This document shows, one piece after another, positions 16,919-25,694 of a stretch of DNA of 64,000 nt. The notes beneath the pieces are model-generated. The model had not been told where the DNA came from and did no database searches. It was given only the letters and a program-made list of their open reading frames with translations. Every line of letters starts with the position of its first letter. Positions within the stretch are counted from its first letter, which is position 1. The translations under genes and the position numbers were made by a program. Source of the stretch: Maricaulis maris_C (GTDB lineage: Bacteria > Pseudomonadota > Alphaproteobacteria > Caulobacterales > Maricaulaceae); the NCBI RefSeq assembly GCF_049116555.1, contig NZ_JAGDYT010000006.1, positions 310,001-374,000 on the forward strand, read 5' to 3'.

Positions 16919-18472
16919 ATGTTCGCAGCTGAAAGCCTGGTCCGCACGCTCATCAATCAGGGCGTCGAAGTCTGTTTCACCAATCCGGGCACATCCGAAA
17001 TGCATATGGTCGCCGCTCTCGACCGGATCGAGGGGATGCAATCCGTCCTTTGCCTCTTCGAAGGCGTCGCGACCGGTGCGGCCGACGGCTATGCCCGCAT
17101 GGCCGAGAAGCCGGCCTGTACCCTGCTCCACCTGGGACCGGGGGCCGGCAATGGTCTCGCCAATCTGCACAATGCCCGCCGCGCCTACGCGCCGGTGGTC
17201 AATATCGTCGGTGACCATGCCCGCGATCACCTCCAATTCGACGCGCCGCTGACCTCGGACGCAGACGGGGTCTGTCGCCCCATGTCACGCTGGGTCGGAC
17301 GGGTTGGCGCGCCCTCTGACGTCTCAGCCATGGCGGTTGAGGCGGTTCGCCAGTCCTACGGGCCGGAGCGGGGTGTCGCCACGCTTGTCCTGCCCGCCGA
17401 TTGCGCCTGGTCCGATGCCGAACCGGCAGTGATTGACGCCGTCGATCTGCCCGGGCCCGAGCCGGTCCCGACCGACACGATCGCGGCGGTTGCCGCGGCC
17501 CTCAAGGCGGCGGAGAATCCGGTTCTATTCCTCGGCAATGATGCGTGCCGGGAGGATGGTCTCGCGGCCGCCGGCCGGATTGCCGAGGCGACCGGCGCGG
17601 CACTGTTCATGGACACTTTTGTGCCCCGCATTGCCCGCGGCCATGGCCGGGTCTCCCCCAAGCGGCTGGGTTATTTCGGGGAACAGGCGCTCGAGGAACT
17701 GGACGGCGCCGACCTGATCGTGATCGCCGGTTCCAAACCGCCGGTTGCCTTTTTCGCCTATCCCGACCAACCCAGCGAGCTGACCCCTCCGGGGACACGC
17801 ACCGCGCATCTGGCCGGTCCGGCCGATGACGTGATTGGCGCGCTTCAATCCCTGGCCGACGGGCTGGGAGCGGCAGAGGTCGAGCTCAACCTGCCGGAAC
17901 AATCACAAGCACCGAAACTCTTCCCGGATGAAGCCCTCAATCCCGGCTATGTGGGCATATCCCTCCTGCGTCACATGCCGGACGATTCCATCATCTGCGA
18001 TGATGCCACAACGTCCGGATTGGGGGTCTTTCCCTGGATCGAGCATGGCCCTCGCCATGACTGGCTGTGCCTGACCGGTGGGGCGATCGGTTCTGGTATG
18101 CCGCAGGCAGTCGGAGCCGCCCTCGCCTGTCCGGACAAGCAGGTCTTCGCGCTGTGTGGCGACGGGGCCGCGGCCTATACGCTACAGGCCTTGTGGACCC
18201 AGGCGCGCGAGCGGCAGAATGTGATCAATGTGGTTTTCGCCAATCACTCCTACCTGGTCCTGAATATCGAATTGTCCCGGGTCGGCGCCGGCAATCCGGG
18301 ACCGGCAGCACAGCAGATGCTGTCTCTGGACAACCCCAAAATGGACTGGGTCAAGCTGGCAGAAGGCTTTGGAGTCCCGGGTCGCCGCGCACGCACGGCC
18401 GGCGAATTCGACGACGCCCTGAAGGCGGCGATCGCCGCGGGTGGACCGCAATTGATCGTCGCGGAAATCTGA
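16919..18472 (+). CDS. ThDP-dependent enzyme (acetolactate synthase / benzoylformate decarboxylase-like)
   Basis: 517 aa. Three-domain ThDP enzyme: N-terminal PYR domain with the catalytic Glu48 (LFEGVATGAADGYARM), central domain, and PP domain with the ThDP motif GDGAAAYTLQALWTQARERQ ending in FAN. Residues LLHLGPGAGNG place His71 where benzoylformate decarboxylase has its active-site His70, and the flanking pattern LxNA is also decarboxylase-like; the usual annotation for such proteins is acetolactate synthase large subunit. No small subunit is nearby. Neighbouring FMN hydroxyacid dehydrogenase could supply its 2-oxoacid substrate. Substrate assignment is inference. Confidence 0.82.
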   Translation: MFAAESLVRTLINQGVEVCFTNPGTSEMHMVAALDRIEGMQSVLCLFEGVATGAADGYARMAEKPACTLLHLGPGAGNGLANLHNARRAYAPVVNIVGDHARDHLQFDAPLTSDADGVCRPMSRWVGRVGAPSDVSAMAVEAVRQSYGPERGVATLVLPADCAWSDAEPAVIDAVDLPGPEPVPTDTIAAVAAALKAAENPVLFLGNDACREDGLAAAGRIAEATGAALFMDTFVPRIARGHGRVSPKRLGYFGEQALEELDGADLIVIAGSKPPVAFFAYPDQPSELTPPGTRTAHLAGPADDVIGALQSLADGLGAAEVELNLPEQSQAPKLFPDEALNPGYVGISLLRHMPDDSIICDDATTSGLGVFPWIEHGPRHDWLCLTGGAIGSGMPQAVGAALACPDKQVFALCGDGAAAYTLQALWTQARERQNVINVVFANHSYLVLNIELSRVGAGNPGPAAQQMLSLDNPKMDWVKLAEGFGVPGRRARTAGEFDDALKAAIAAGGPQLIVAEI

Positions 18473-18475
18473 CGG

Positions 18476-20299
18476 TCAGCCGCTGGAGACCCGGCTCTCT
18501 TCATCGGTCGGCGCGTCAGAGCGCCGGTCGGTGACCAGGGCAATTTCGAGCACGCGCCGCAATTCTGCGATCTCGACCGGCTTGGGCAGGTAGTCTGTAA
18601 AGCCGGCGGCGAGGAATTCACGGCGGTGATCATCCGATGCCAGAGCGGTGACCGCTATGATACGGGCGTCGGCGGACTTTCGAGTCTCGCGGATGCATTG
18701 CATCGCGCTGACCCCGTCCATCTCCGGCATCTGAATATCCATCAGCACCACGTCATAGGCGAATGACGTCGCCTTATTGACCGCTTCCCGGCCACCCGAG
18801 GCGCAATCCACGACGAGCTCGTCCGCCCTGACGATCTGCTGGACCATCGCCTTGAGGACAAGCTGATTGGTGACGACATCATCAACCACCAGGACACGCC
18901 CTGCGGCCTCGACCGGCTTGGTGGACGCCGGGTCGCGCGTGACGACCGGCTGCTCGGATGTCGCAATTCGCTCCAGCGGCACGTCAACGGTGAAGGTGGA
19001 GCCACGGCCCATCTTGCTGGAGAGCGTGATCTTGCCGTTCATCTTGTTCACGAGGCGTCGACAAATGGCGAGACCCAGCCCGGTTCCGCCATAGCGCCGC
19101 GTCATCGAGGCATCGACCTGGTTGAAGGGGTCGAAAATCGAATCCTGCTTGTTGCCGGGAATACCGATTCCGGTATCGCGAACCGACAGCCGGACGCGGG
19201 TCTTGCCTTCGCGCACTTCGCCGACCGTCGTCAAGGTGACGCTGATCCGGCCCGAATGGGTGAATTTCACCGCATTGGCCAGCAGGTTATTGATGATCTG
19301 GCGCAGACGGAGCGGGTCGCCACGCACAAAAGCCGGGTCGCCGAGCTGGTTGTTGACGGTCAGGGCCACGCCCTTTGTCTCCGCCTGCGGCCGCCAGTGA
19401 TCGGTCGTATTGCGGATCAGGTCGGCCAGATCGAATTCGCGATTGTCCAACTCGAGCGCATCCGCTTCGATCTTGGACAGGTCAAGAATATCATTGAGCA
19501 ATTCGAGCAGGGCCTTGCCACTATCATCGATCAGCTCGAGGCTGCGGCGGTGATCGTCACTCAAGCTGGTGTCAGCTTGCAGGACGTTGGTCATACCCAG
19601 GACACCATTGAGCGGCGTCCTGACCTCATGGCTCATATTGGCGATGAAGTCGGACTTGGCGCGATTGGCCTGCTGGGCCGCAATCAGGGCGGTCTCCAGT
19701 CGCTGGTTGGACGCGGCAAGCGCGCTCTGGGCATCGGTCGTCGCCGACCGGAAACTGGAACCGAAAAGCACTATCCAGACGCAGGACAGAGCCCCGGCCG
19801 CGACCAGCATGTCCAGCAGTTCGGAGGGATTGAAGCCGAGACGTCCGCCCTCGGTGACATGGGCTGTGCTGATGATCAGACCGAAATAGGCGGCCAGCGG
19901 CAGGATCGCGAACAGCGCGGCCCTCGCTCCCCAAGCGATATAGGCGCCCAGAAGAATGCCGGGCAGATAGAGCGTTGCCGGCGGGAAAGATCCGCGATTG
20001 GCCCAGGCCGCCGCGAACAGGACAAGCGAGGCGAGAAGGATCATCGCCGCGATCGTGGCATTGGGCCGGCGCAACTTCAGACCGGTGACACCCACCGACC
20101 CGGCCAGCAGGCCCGAGGCCAGACCGAGTTCCACCATTCCGGGGCGCCCGTCGAGGACAAAGGCAAGCACGGCCGCATTGACCAGACCCATGAGCGTGAA
20201 GATCGCGGTATAGGCCACGGCGATACGCGATTTGATCGCGTAATCGAAATCGACGAGCGGGTCCGCCCCGGTCAAACGGTCGATCTGTCTCCACAGCAT
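18476..20299 (-). CDS. Membrane hybrid sensor histidine kinase (HisKA-HATPase-REC)
   Basis: 607 aa. About six hydrophobic segments in residues 25-180 act as a membrane sensor; HisKA at about 213-280 with phospho-acceptor His224 in NMSHEVRTPLNG; HATPase at about 325-445 (IINNLLANAVKF N-box, DTGIGIP, GGTGLGLAI); receiver domain about 485-600 with the phosphorylatable Asp in VVLMDIQMPEMDG and VTALASDDHR/YLPKPVE. No HPt or DNA-binding domain, so it needs a separate phosphotransfer partner. I start at ATG 20299; upstream in-frame residues are Arg/Pro-rich and unsupported. It converges on the ThDP gene (3-base gap). Confidence 0.9.
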   Translation of the reverse strand: MLWRQIDRLTGADPLVDFDYAIKSRIAVAYTAIFTLMGLVNAAVLAFVLDGRPGMVELGLASGLLAGSVGVTGLKLRRPNATIAAMILLASLVLFAAAWANRGSFPPATLYLPGILLGAYIAWGARAALFAILPLAAYFGLIISTAHVTEGGRLGFNPSELLDMLVAAGALSCVWIVLFGSSFRSATTDAQSALAASNQRLETALIAAQQANRAKSDFIANMSHEVRTPLNGVLGMTNVLQADTSLSDDHRRSLELIDDSGKALLELLNDILDLSKIEADALELDNREFDLADLIRNTTDHWRPQAETKGVALTVNNQLGDPAFVRGDPLRLRQIINNLLANAVKFTHSGRISVTLTTVGEVREGKTRVRLSVRDTGIGIPGNKQDSIFDPFNQVDASMTRRYGGTGLGLAICRRLVNKMNGKITLSSKMGRGSTFTVDVPLERIATSEQPVVTRDPASTKPVEAAGRVLVVDDVVTNQLVLKAMVQQIVRADELVVDCASGGREAVNKATSFAYDVVLMDIQMPEMDGVSAMQCIRETRKSADARIIAVTALASDDHRREFLAAGFTDYLPKPVEIAELRRVLEIALVTDRRSDAPTDEESRVSSG

Positions 20300-20616
20300 G
20301 TCGCGACATCCCTCCTCAAGTAGACCCGAATATAGCCCAGCGGGGTTAACAAATCCGTGTCTGCCGGACGGCCTCCCACCTTTGATTGCGATCTCCGGTC
20401 CGGGCGTAAATCCGGCACGTGCGAAATGGCGTCCGCGCTGAACGCGATCAGAGGCGGCCGGTTTCACCGAGGCCCGCAGGCCGACAGCCCGCCCCGGATC
20501 GGTCCTTGATTCCCGGCGGAGCAAAGGCCTTGTTCTCGTCCGCATGGCGCCCCGGACACAAAAAAGCGCCGCCCCCGGAGGGACGGCGCTCTTTCAGTTC
20601 ACCTGTATCGGACCGG
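20300..20616. other. Intergenic region with porin terminator
   Basis: About 317 bases. It holds the upstream region of the hybrid kinase (minus strand) and, at 20560-20590, the intrinsic terminator of the porin gene. Nothing else could be supported. Confidence 0.5.
20560..20590 (-). terminator. Intrinsic terminator of the porin gene
   Basis: On the minus strand, AGCGCCG (from 20590) and CGGCGCT (to 20565) form a stem extended by CCC/GGG, followed by TTTTTT. It lies 27 bases after the porin stop. Confidence 0.8.
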
Positions 20617-22167
20617 CTAGAAAGCGGCCTGGATACCAAAGGTCAGGATGTCGGTCGTGGCATCCCGCTCGGACCAGGTCGAGCCGTCCGGGAAGTTGCC
20701 GCCGCTGAGGAAGTTGAGCGGAACCCAGCCATCAGTATGGATGTACTCGCCAAACACGTTCACGCCCGGCGCCAGGAAGTAGGACAGGCCAGCCACATAC
20801 TGGTCCTGACGCTCCCAGGGCGCGCCGTCATCGCCGGCCCGGAAGCGGCTGAATTCAAGCGAGACATCAAGCGGGCTTTCCGCACCGATATCCATTGCGT
20901 AGCGACCGCCCAGGGCCCACGAAGTGGTCTCCCGCGCTTCGAAGACGCTCAGCGGATTGGTGGGATCCGGAACCGCAGAACCCGGCCAGATATCCGTGGT
21001 TTCCTGGAACTCGCCAAGGAATTCGAAATCACCCAGCGTGAGGCGGCTGTAGACCGCATAGGCCGGGTTGTTGTCGGCGCAGGGATTGAAGTGGAAGACC
21101 GGATAGGCCTGGCAGTACGGGCTGGCATGCTCATAGCTGGCGCCGACCATGATCGTGCCATCGGCTCCGATCGGCGTGGTGTAATTGGCATCGATGGCGA
21201 AATTATTCACCCGAGACGGAACATTCGTACCCTGGACCGGTGAATTGGCCGCACGGAATTGGGCGCCGCCCTGGATGCCCATCGCACGGACGTGCAGGCC
21301 GTCATTATAATAGCCAACCATGCCGCCATAGGCGAGACCGGCGAAGGAGTGCCAGGTCGTCGAATTGGTGAACGGGCTGACCGTATCATTGAGACCGAAC
21401 GGCGTGTCCATCTTGCCGATCGCGGCATAGATCGGCGACGTGTCGAGATTGCCGTACATCACCCAGGCCTTGCGGACCTGGACCTGATTGCGGTTGAGGT
21501 CGGTAATGGTGCCCGACCCGAAGCTCTGCTCCGGATTGTAGAGCAGTTCGACATAGGCGGTGACATTGTCCGCGACCCGTGCCGTTGCGGCGAGCTGGGC
21601 GGAGTGAACAACCATCTCCGAGACTTCCTCGCCAATCTGGTTGGCCGAGGTCGGATGACGCATCAGCCAGCCGAACTTGGTGTCCGAATTCGAGCGCTGG
21701 TAATTGGCCAGCACCGTCACACCGCCGCTCAGCGTCACGCGATTATCCAGCTGGCCATTCTGCATGGCCTGGAGCTGGATCAGCTGACGTTGATTGATGC
21801 CCTCGGCATGGTCCAGCACGTCGAAGCTGTACTGCGTGCTCAGGCCGACGAAATTCTGGCGGTAGCTGTCCTGGTGCGCGCGATGCTGGTCGGCATGAGC
21901 GACCTGCACCGGCTGGTCGGGGGCCGCATGCGGCGCGGTGTGGTGTCCGGCATGAGGCGCAGGATGTGGCGCGCTGTGGGGAGTCGCGGCGTCGTCCATC
22001 GCGCCCTGGGATTCAAGGTATTCGAGCAGGCGGCGATTGGTTTCTTCCAATTGCTCGATGCGCGCTTCAAGTGCCTCGATACGATCGTGATCGTCAGCGA
22101 GAGCGACGGTCCCGGTCGATGACAGCGCAATGACGCTCGCGCTGAGTGCGAGAAAATGACGGTACAT
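20617..22167 (-). CDS. Outer-membrane porin with coiled-coil and His-rich periplasmic segment
   Basis: 516 aa. Signal peptide (ALSASVIALSSTGTVALA), then a short coiled coil (DRIEALEARIEQLEETNRRL, residues about 28-50), then a His-rich linker (about 58-100, some ten His in HSAPHPAPHAGHHTAPHAA and onward), then a beta-barrel with alternating aromatic strands ending in a C-terminal Phe (FGIQAAF), the BAM-recognised signature. The layout (coiled coil plus barrel) recalls LbtU-type siderophore porins and the OprO-like family. The His cluster suggests metal binding in the periplasm; this is inference. Its own terminator follows. Confidence 0.82.
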   Translation of the reverse strand: MYRHFLALSASVIALSSTGTVALADDHDRIEALEARIEQLEETNRRLLEYLESQGAMDDAATPHSAPHPAPHAGHHTAPHAAPDQPVQVAHADQHRAHQDSYRQNFVGLSTQYSFDVLDHAEGINQRQLIQLQAMQNGQLDNRVTLSGGVTVLANYQRSNSDTKFGWLMRHPTSANQIGEEVSEMVVHSAQLAATARVADNVTAYVELLYNPEQSFGSGTITDLNRNQVQVRKAWVMYGNLDTSPIYAAIGKMDTPFGLNDTVSPFTNSTTWHSFAGLAYGGMVGYYNDGLHVRAMGIQGGAQFRAANSPVQGTNVPSRVNNFAIDANYTTPIGADGTIMVGASYEHASPYCQAYPVFHFNPCADNNPAYAVYSRLTLGDFEFLGEFQETTDIWPGSAVPDPTNPLSVFEARETTSWALGGRYAMDIGAESPLDVSLEFSRFRAGDDGAPWERQDQYVAGLSYFLAPGVNVFGEYIHTDGWVPLNFLSGGNFPDGSTWSERDATTDILTFGIQAAF

Positions 22168-22518
22168 GATGTCCCCTGTGAGTGTGTCCGGCGCACCTGT
22201 CCCGTGTGACGCCGCAAGCTAACGAGTTCCAGCTACCGATATCCGACCTCAACGGCAAGTCGCATGGGAAGCTGCCAAAAACAGGATGGGAGTGCCGCGA
22301 GTCGACCATTCCGTCACGAATGAAATTATACGCGGTTCGAGCGAAGACAGTGCCGTCCTCCGGCCAGACGGTCCGCCTCTGAACACGCAAACTTCGTGAC
22401 GGGCCGTCGGAATACGCTCGTCGAACGACGACCTGGGGCTCGGTCTCACCGCCAATATTGACGCGGCCCGGCCGTCTTTATCCCGCCCGCATGCCGGCCC
22501 AGACGTTGACCCCGGATC
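22168..22518. other. Intergenic region upstream of the porin
   Basis: 351 bases between the oxygenase stop and the porin start, lower in GC than the genes, presumably carrying the porin promoter. I find no convincing gene, repeat or RNA structure in it. Confidence 0.45.
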
Positions 22519-23733
22519 TCATCTGACAGGCGCGTCGGCGCGCAGCAGCAGGCCGTAGGCGACCAGCGAATCGATCACATCATTGAGTTCGTCAGCGTCG
22601 CTGATGCTGAATTCGCTCTTGCACATCGAGCCCGCGGCGATCTTTGTCCGCAGCTGCTCGGCCAGCGCGCCACTCATCGGAATGCGGCCGCCCGAGAGCA
22701 CGATTTCCTGTTCCACATCACCATCCCCCGCGGACACAGGTTCGAAGTTGAACAGGATATGATCACGAACGATAAGCCGGTCGTCCGGCCCGACGCCCTG
22801 CGCCAGCGACAGCAACGCGCCGCGCAGGCGCGGCCCCTGCCCGCTGACGAAATTGCCCGAAAACGCCGCGAGCGTGGCATCGAAGCTGGCCTTGGCGGCG
22901 AGCTCATCGACAAGATCACGGAATGTCTGGGCATGGCGTGCCCTGACTTCGCCGCCCTCGAAGAACATGTCACGCGGGAGGGAGTGGCGCATTTCGGGAA
23001 CTCGAAGACTGGCCTCAGCCACGGCTTCCAGCATGAATTCGGCCCAGGTCTGCACCAGGATCCCGACCGTGATATGCAGGCTGGGCTCGTCACCATGATT
23101 GGGCGCGCGGTGGGCGGTACCGCGTGGGACATAAAGGCACTCACCCGGGTTGAGGACGAAGGTTTCCTTCAGCTCACCGGTGTCGTCATGGTCCTTGCGG
23201 AAGCTCTCCCCCTTGAAGGGCAGGCCGTCACGATCGCCGTAAATCTCCCACTCTTTCGCACCGGAAATCTGGATCACGAAGACATCGTGATCATCATAAT
23301 GAACCCCAAAACCCGTCTCGCCCGGCGGGGTCAGATAGACATTGGTCTGGGTCCGGGCCCCGAATTGTCGCTCCAGCGCCAGGCAGAAATTATAGAGCGT
23401 GCCATCGGCCAGATGCATTTGCGGCAGGATCAACGTGCATCCGTCGCGGAAATTGTCGAGCACCGAGCCACGATCGACCACACCATTGGGAAAGGTGAAT
23501 TCGGTTTCAGGAATGGAACTGCCCGATTTGGCCATGCTGATCGAGGATGCCGGCAATTCGCTGTCGGACAGGATCTCGTCGACCCGGTCCAGGCTCAGCA
23601 GGGCAGCCGCCTGGTCGCTTTTGCTCGCATTGCGATAGAATTTGCGCTCGTAAAACTCGGCGAAGAATTGCTCCGGTGTGAGCGGGCCGAGCAGGAGGGC
23701 GAGGGCGTCTTGCGCCGGCTGTTCGAGACTCAT
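22519..23733 (-). CDS. Cupin-4 / JmjC-type 2-oxoglutarate oxygenase (ribosomal oxygenase-like)
   Basis: 404 aa. Fe(II)/2-oxoglutarate hydroxylase of the family containing YcfD/RoxA (arginine hydroxylase of ribosomal protein L16) and MINA/NO66 (histidine hydroxylases). The iron triad is visible: HYD in GVHYDDHDVFVIQISGAKEW and the distal His in VPRGTAHRA. The C-terminal third resembles the dimerisation plus winged-helix part (ending ELNDVIDSLVAYGLLLRAD). ATG at 23733 chosen; an earlier in-frame Met would add ten residues. It lies 95 bases downstream of a repeat-peptide gene on the same strand, with a hairpin between them, so that peptide is a candidate substrate. Confidence 0.85.
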   Translation of the reverse strand: MSLEQPAQDALALLLGPLTPEQFFAEFYERKFYRNASKSDQAAALLSLDRVDEILSDSELPASSISMAKSGSSIPETEFTFPNGVVDRGSVLDNFRDGCTLILPQMHLADGTLYNFCLALERQFGARTQTNVYLTPPGETGFGVHYDDHDVFVIQISGAKEWEIYGDRDGLPFKGESFRKDHDDTGELKETFVLNPGECLYVPRGTAHRAPNHGDEPSLHITVGILVQTWAEFMLEAVAEASLRVPEMRHSLPRDMFFEGGEVRARHAQTFRDLVDELAAKASFDATLAAFSGNFVSGQGPRLRGALLSLAQGVGPDDRLIVRDHILFNFEPVSAGDGDVEQEIVLSGGRIPMSGALAEQLRTKIAAGSMCKSEFSISDADELNDVIDSLVAYGLLLRADAPVR

Positions 23734-23767
23734 GGTGTCGTCCTGGATTCTGATGCCACACATGGTT

Positions 23768-23792
23768 CGGGGGCCAGCAATGCCAGCCCCCG
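23768..23792 (-). promoter_or_regulatory. Intercistronic hairpin between repeat peptide and oxygenase
   Basis: CGGGGGC (23768-23774) and GCCCCCG (23786-23792) form a perfect 7-bp stem with an 11-base loop, located in the 95-base gap between the two genes. No T-run follows, so it is more likely a leaky attenuator or RNA-stabilising hairpin that lets the peptide be made in excess over the enzyme. Confidence 0.45.
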
Positions 23793-23828
23793 CAACACGA
23801 TGTCAGTTCATGAATTCGTCGCTGTCGC

Positions 23829-24221
23829 TTACGCGCAGGAACCGCGACCCCGGCCACGACCGGCACCATCGCTGTCGTCACTGTCGGTCACGCCCGTGCG
23901 GCCATTTCCGGCACGATCATTCGGATCGCTGTCCGAGGCGCCATTCGTGCTGCCGCGCCCACGACCGCCACAGTCAGAGTTCGACCCCGAATCCGAATCC
24001 GTCACGCCTGAAGAGCCGCGGCCATAGCCGGCGCGGTCATTGGCGTCACTGTCGGTCACGCCCGAACGACCATAGCCGGCACGATCATTCGGATCGCTGT
24101 CCGTTCGACCGGTCCGTGCCTGCTGAGCAACTGCCGGGGCACCCACAACTGTTGCGGTCGCGGCGCCTGTGATCAGCCCGACGAATGTTCGACGAGATAC
24201 TGGCTTGGCTCGTTTTGCCAT
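23829..24221 (-). CDS. Tat-exported Asp/Ser/Arg/Gly repeat peptide
   Basis: 130 aa. ATG at 24221 with GGGGAA six bases upstream (a TTG six codons earlier is less likely). Residues 1-33 are a twin-arginine signal (VSRRTFVGLITGAA, cleavage after APAVA). The rest consists of five imperfect repeats of the form TDSDPNDRAGYGRSG, starting near residues 40, 56, 74, 96 and 112 and separated by Gly/Arg/Ser linkers, ending GRGRGRGSCA. Cys84 and Cys129 are the only cysteines. Composition is dominated by Gly, Asp, Ser, Arg and Asn. It precedes a cupin-4 oxygenase. It may be a hydroxylated peptide precursor or a calcium-binding (DxDxND) repeat protein; I recognise no named family. Confidence 0.8.
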   Translation of the reverse strand: MAKRAKPVSRRTFVGLITGAATATVVGAPAVAQQARTGRTDSDPNDRAGYGRSGVTDSDANDRAGYGRGSSGVTDSDSGSNSDCGGRGRGSTNGASDSDPNDRAGNGRTGVTDSDDSDGAGRGRGRGSCA

Positions 24222-24557
24222 TCGGAATTCCCCATTCAAATTCTTCGACTACGTTGTCGAAGTTCTCGCAGAAGATACGCCATAAAAATTCTATGGCAAC
24301 TGTTGAGTGGGAATTGCGGAAGGCTGGCGCGCCCTGTCAGCGGCCTGATTGCCCGGGCGTGAGCGCGCGCAAAAACACGCCGACCAAGGCACGGGGACGG
24401 GCACGGACACGGGCACACGGCATTCGGGCTGACCGGGCGAGCAGCAGGGCGCGGGCTTTGTCAGTCTCCGCAAATCAGGTCGCTATCGAGACCGTGTCAG
24501 CGCATCCGGGCTGGCAGTCAGAAGCCGTGCGCCCACCCTCGCCTCAATGAAATCGGG
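24222..24557. other. Intergenic region upstream of the repeat peptide
   Basis: 336 bases. The part next to the peptide gene (24240-24310) is AT-richer and probably holds its promoter; around 24385-24420 there is a short imperfect GGGCACGG/GGACACGG repeat. Open frames here are Arg/Ala/Pro-rich and unsupported. Confidence 0.45.
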
Positions 24558-25172
24558 TCACGCGTCGCCCGCGCATCCGAATGCGGGGTCGTAGAAAGGC
24601 GCCATTATGCTGTCGCACAGACCCTGCCCCGGAAGCTGGCCGTCGAGATAAATGAGCAATGTGTATCCCAGACTGGCCGTCACATAACTCAGGAACAGGA
24701 CCAGGAAACCAAACCGCAAACGAACGCTCGAGAAAAAAAGCGCCGTGCCCAGGACCGCAATGAAGACAGATGGCACTGCCCACCAGGGAAGACCGAGATC
24801 CAGGCTGACACGCGCCTCGTCATTGTGATTGCCGGTCACAACGCTCATCGTCATGGCCAGCAGGCGCTGGTAAAAGGCGACGAAGACGAGATCGTATCCA
24901 AAGGCAAGCCTGCGGCCAATGGCCAGCCAGGCACCAAACAGGCCCATGGTCAGGGTAAAGAGCGGACCGCTGATCGAGATGAGCGTGACCTGCCACTCGA
25001 AATCGGCTGGAGAGCGAAGACTGACTCGGCCCAGACCAAAGGCGAATGTGTCGACGCCGAGGGCCAGGCCCGTCAACAGATGCGTGAGTTCGTGCAGGAC
25101 CGTTGTCAGAAACAACACGACGAACATCACCGCATAAAAAGTAACGCCTGGCTTTCCCGAAACATGCGACAT
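24558..25172 (-). CDS. Predicted membrane metalloprotease (M50-like)
   Basis: 204 aa with about five to six membrane segments. The HExxH zinc motif HELTHLLTG lies at the end of the first helix (residues about 28-36), the arrangement of M50/site-2-type intramembrane proteases; the second-half Asp motif (NPDG type) is not obvious, though NHNDEARVSLDLG is in the expected area. The gene starts at ATG 25172, preceded by AAAGGAGG; a second Met six codons earlier lacks such spacing. Two C-terminal Cys. It is upstream of the repeat peptide and oxygenase on the same strand, but 336 bases away, so a shared operon is uncertain. Confidence 0.68.
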   Translation of the reverse strand: MSHVSGKPGVTFYAVMFVVLFLTTVLHELTHLLTGLALGVDTFAFGLGRVSLRSPADFEWQVTLISISGPLFTLTMGLFGAWLAIGRRLAFGYDLVFVAFYQRLLAMTMSVVTGNHNDEARVSLDLGLPWWAVPSVFIAVLGTALFFSSVRLRFGFLVLFLSYVTASLGYTLLIYLDGQLPGQGLCDSIMAPFYDPAFGCAGDA

Positions 25173-25437
25173 GATCGCCTCCTTTGGCACCCTTGCGGAG
25201 ACTAACCATAAAGTTGGTAACTACAATAGCTTGCGGCGGGAACATCAACCAAGGCGGCCCCATTCGAGATATCGGCAAGGCGGACTGCCGCGCGCGCGAA
25301 AATGGTGGGGCTGCCGAGGGCAAAGGGGGGGCAAAACGCGCACTGCACAGCCTCGAGCGCGCGACATGCGAGCACCGGCGCCAGCGCAATCGTGTCACAG
25401 AAGCGCCGCGCCGGTCGGAGCGGAAGCTTATGGAAAA

Positions 25438-25514
25438 TGGTGGGCCCGGAGGGACTCGAACCCCCAACCAAGCGGTTATGAGCCGCCGGCTCTAACCAAT
25501 TGAGCTACAGGCCC
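25438..25514 (-). tRNA. tRNA with CAU anticodon, probably tRNA-Ile2 (lysidine)
   Basis: Reading the minus strand: acceptor GGGCCTG/CGGGCCC (one U-G pair), D-arm TAGCTCAATTGGTTAGAGC, anticodon arm with loop CTCATAA (anticodon CAT) between GCGG and CCGC, T-arm with TTCGAGT loop, and encoded CCA at 25438-25440. The anticodon stem plus CGCTTGGT extra loop resembles bacterial tRNA-Ile2, where tRNA-ile lysidine synthetase converts C34, rather than elongator tRNA-Met, but the CAU anticodon alone cannot decide. Confidence 0.93.
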
Positions 25515-25694
25515 CGCTGTTAAAGCGTGGCCCATGGTTACTGGCTCTTGGCGCTGTCGCCAAGACAGGTTGGCAGGCATTGTTACAGGTCTGACATCAT
25601 GATGGCGAAAATGAATCGCGCGCGTTCAGCGTGCGGTCAGCGCCGCTTGGGTTAGAGTGTGCGCGATCACCATCCACGAAAAGGGACTGACACC

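Noticed and set aside
20300..20545. Upstream extension of the hybrid kinase
   Set aside because: 82 additional residues are Arg/Gly/Pro-rich without family match; the ATG at 20299 begins the recognisable membrane part.
25438..25514. Calling the tRNA an elongator tRNA-Met
   Set aside because: The anticodon stem and extra loop look more like tRNA-Ile2; kept as the favoured call, with Met as the alternative.
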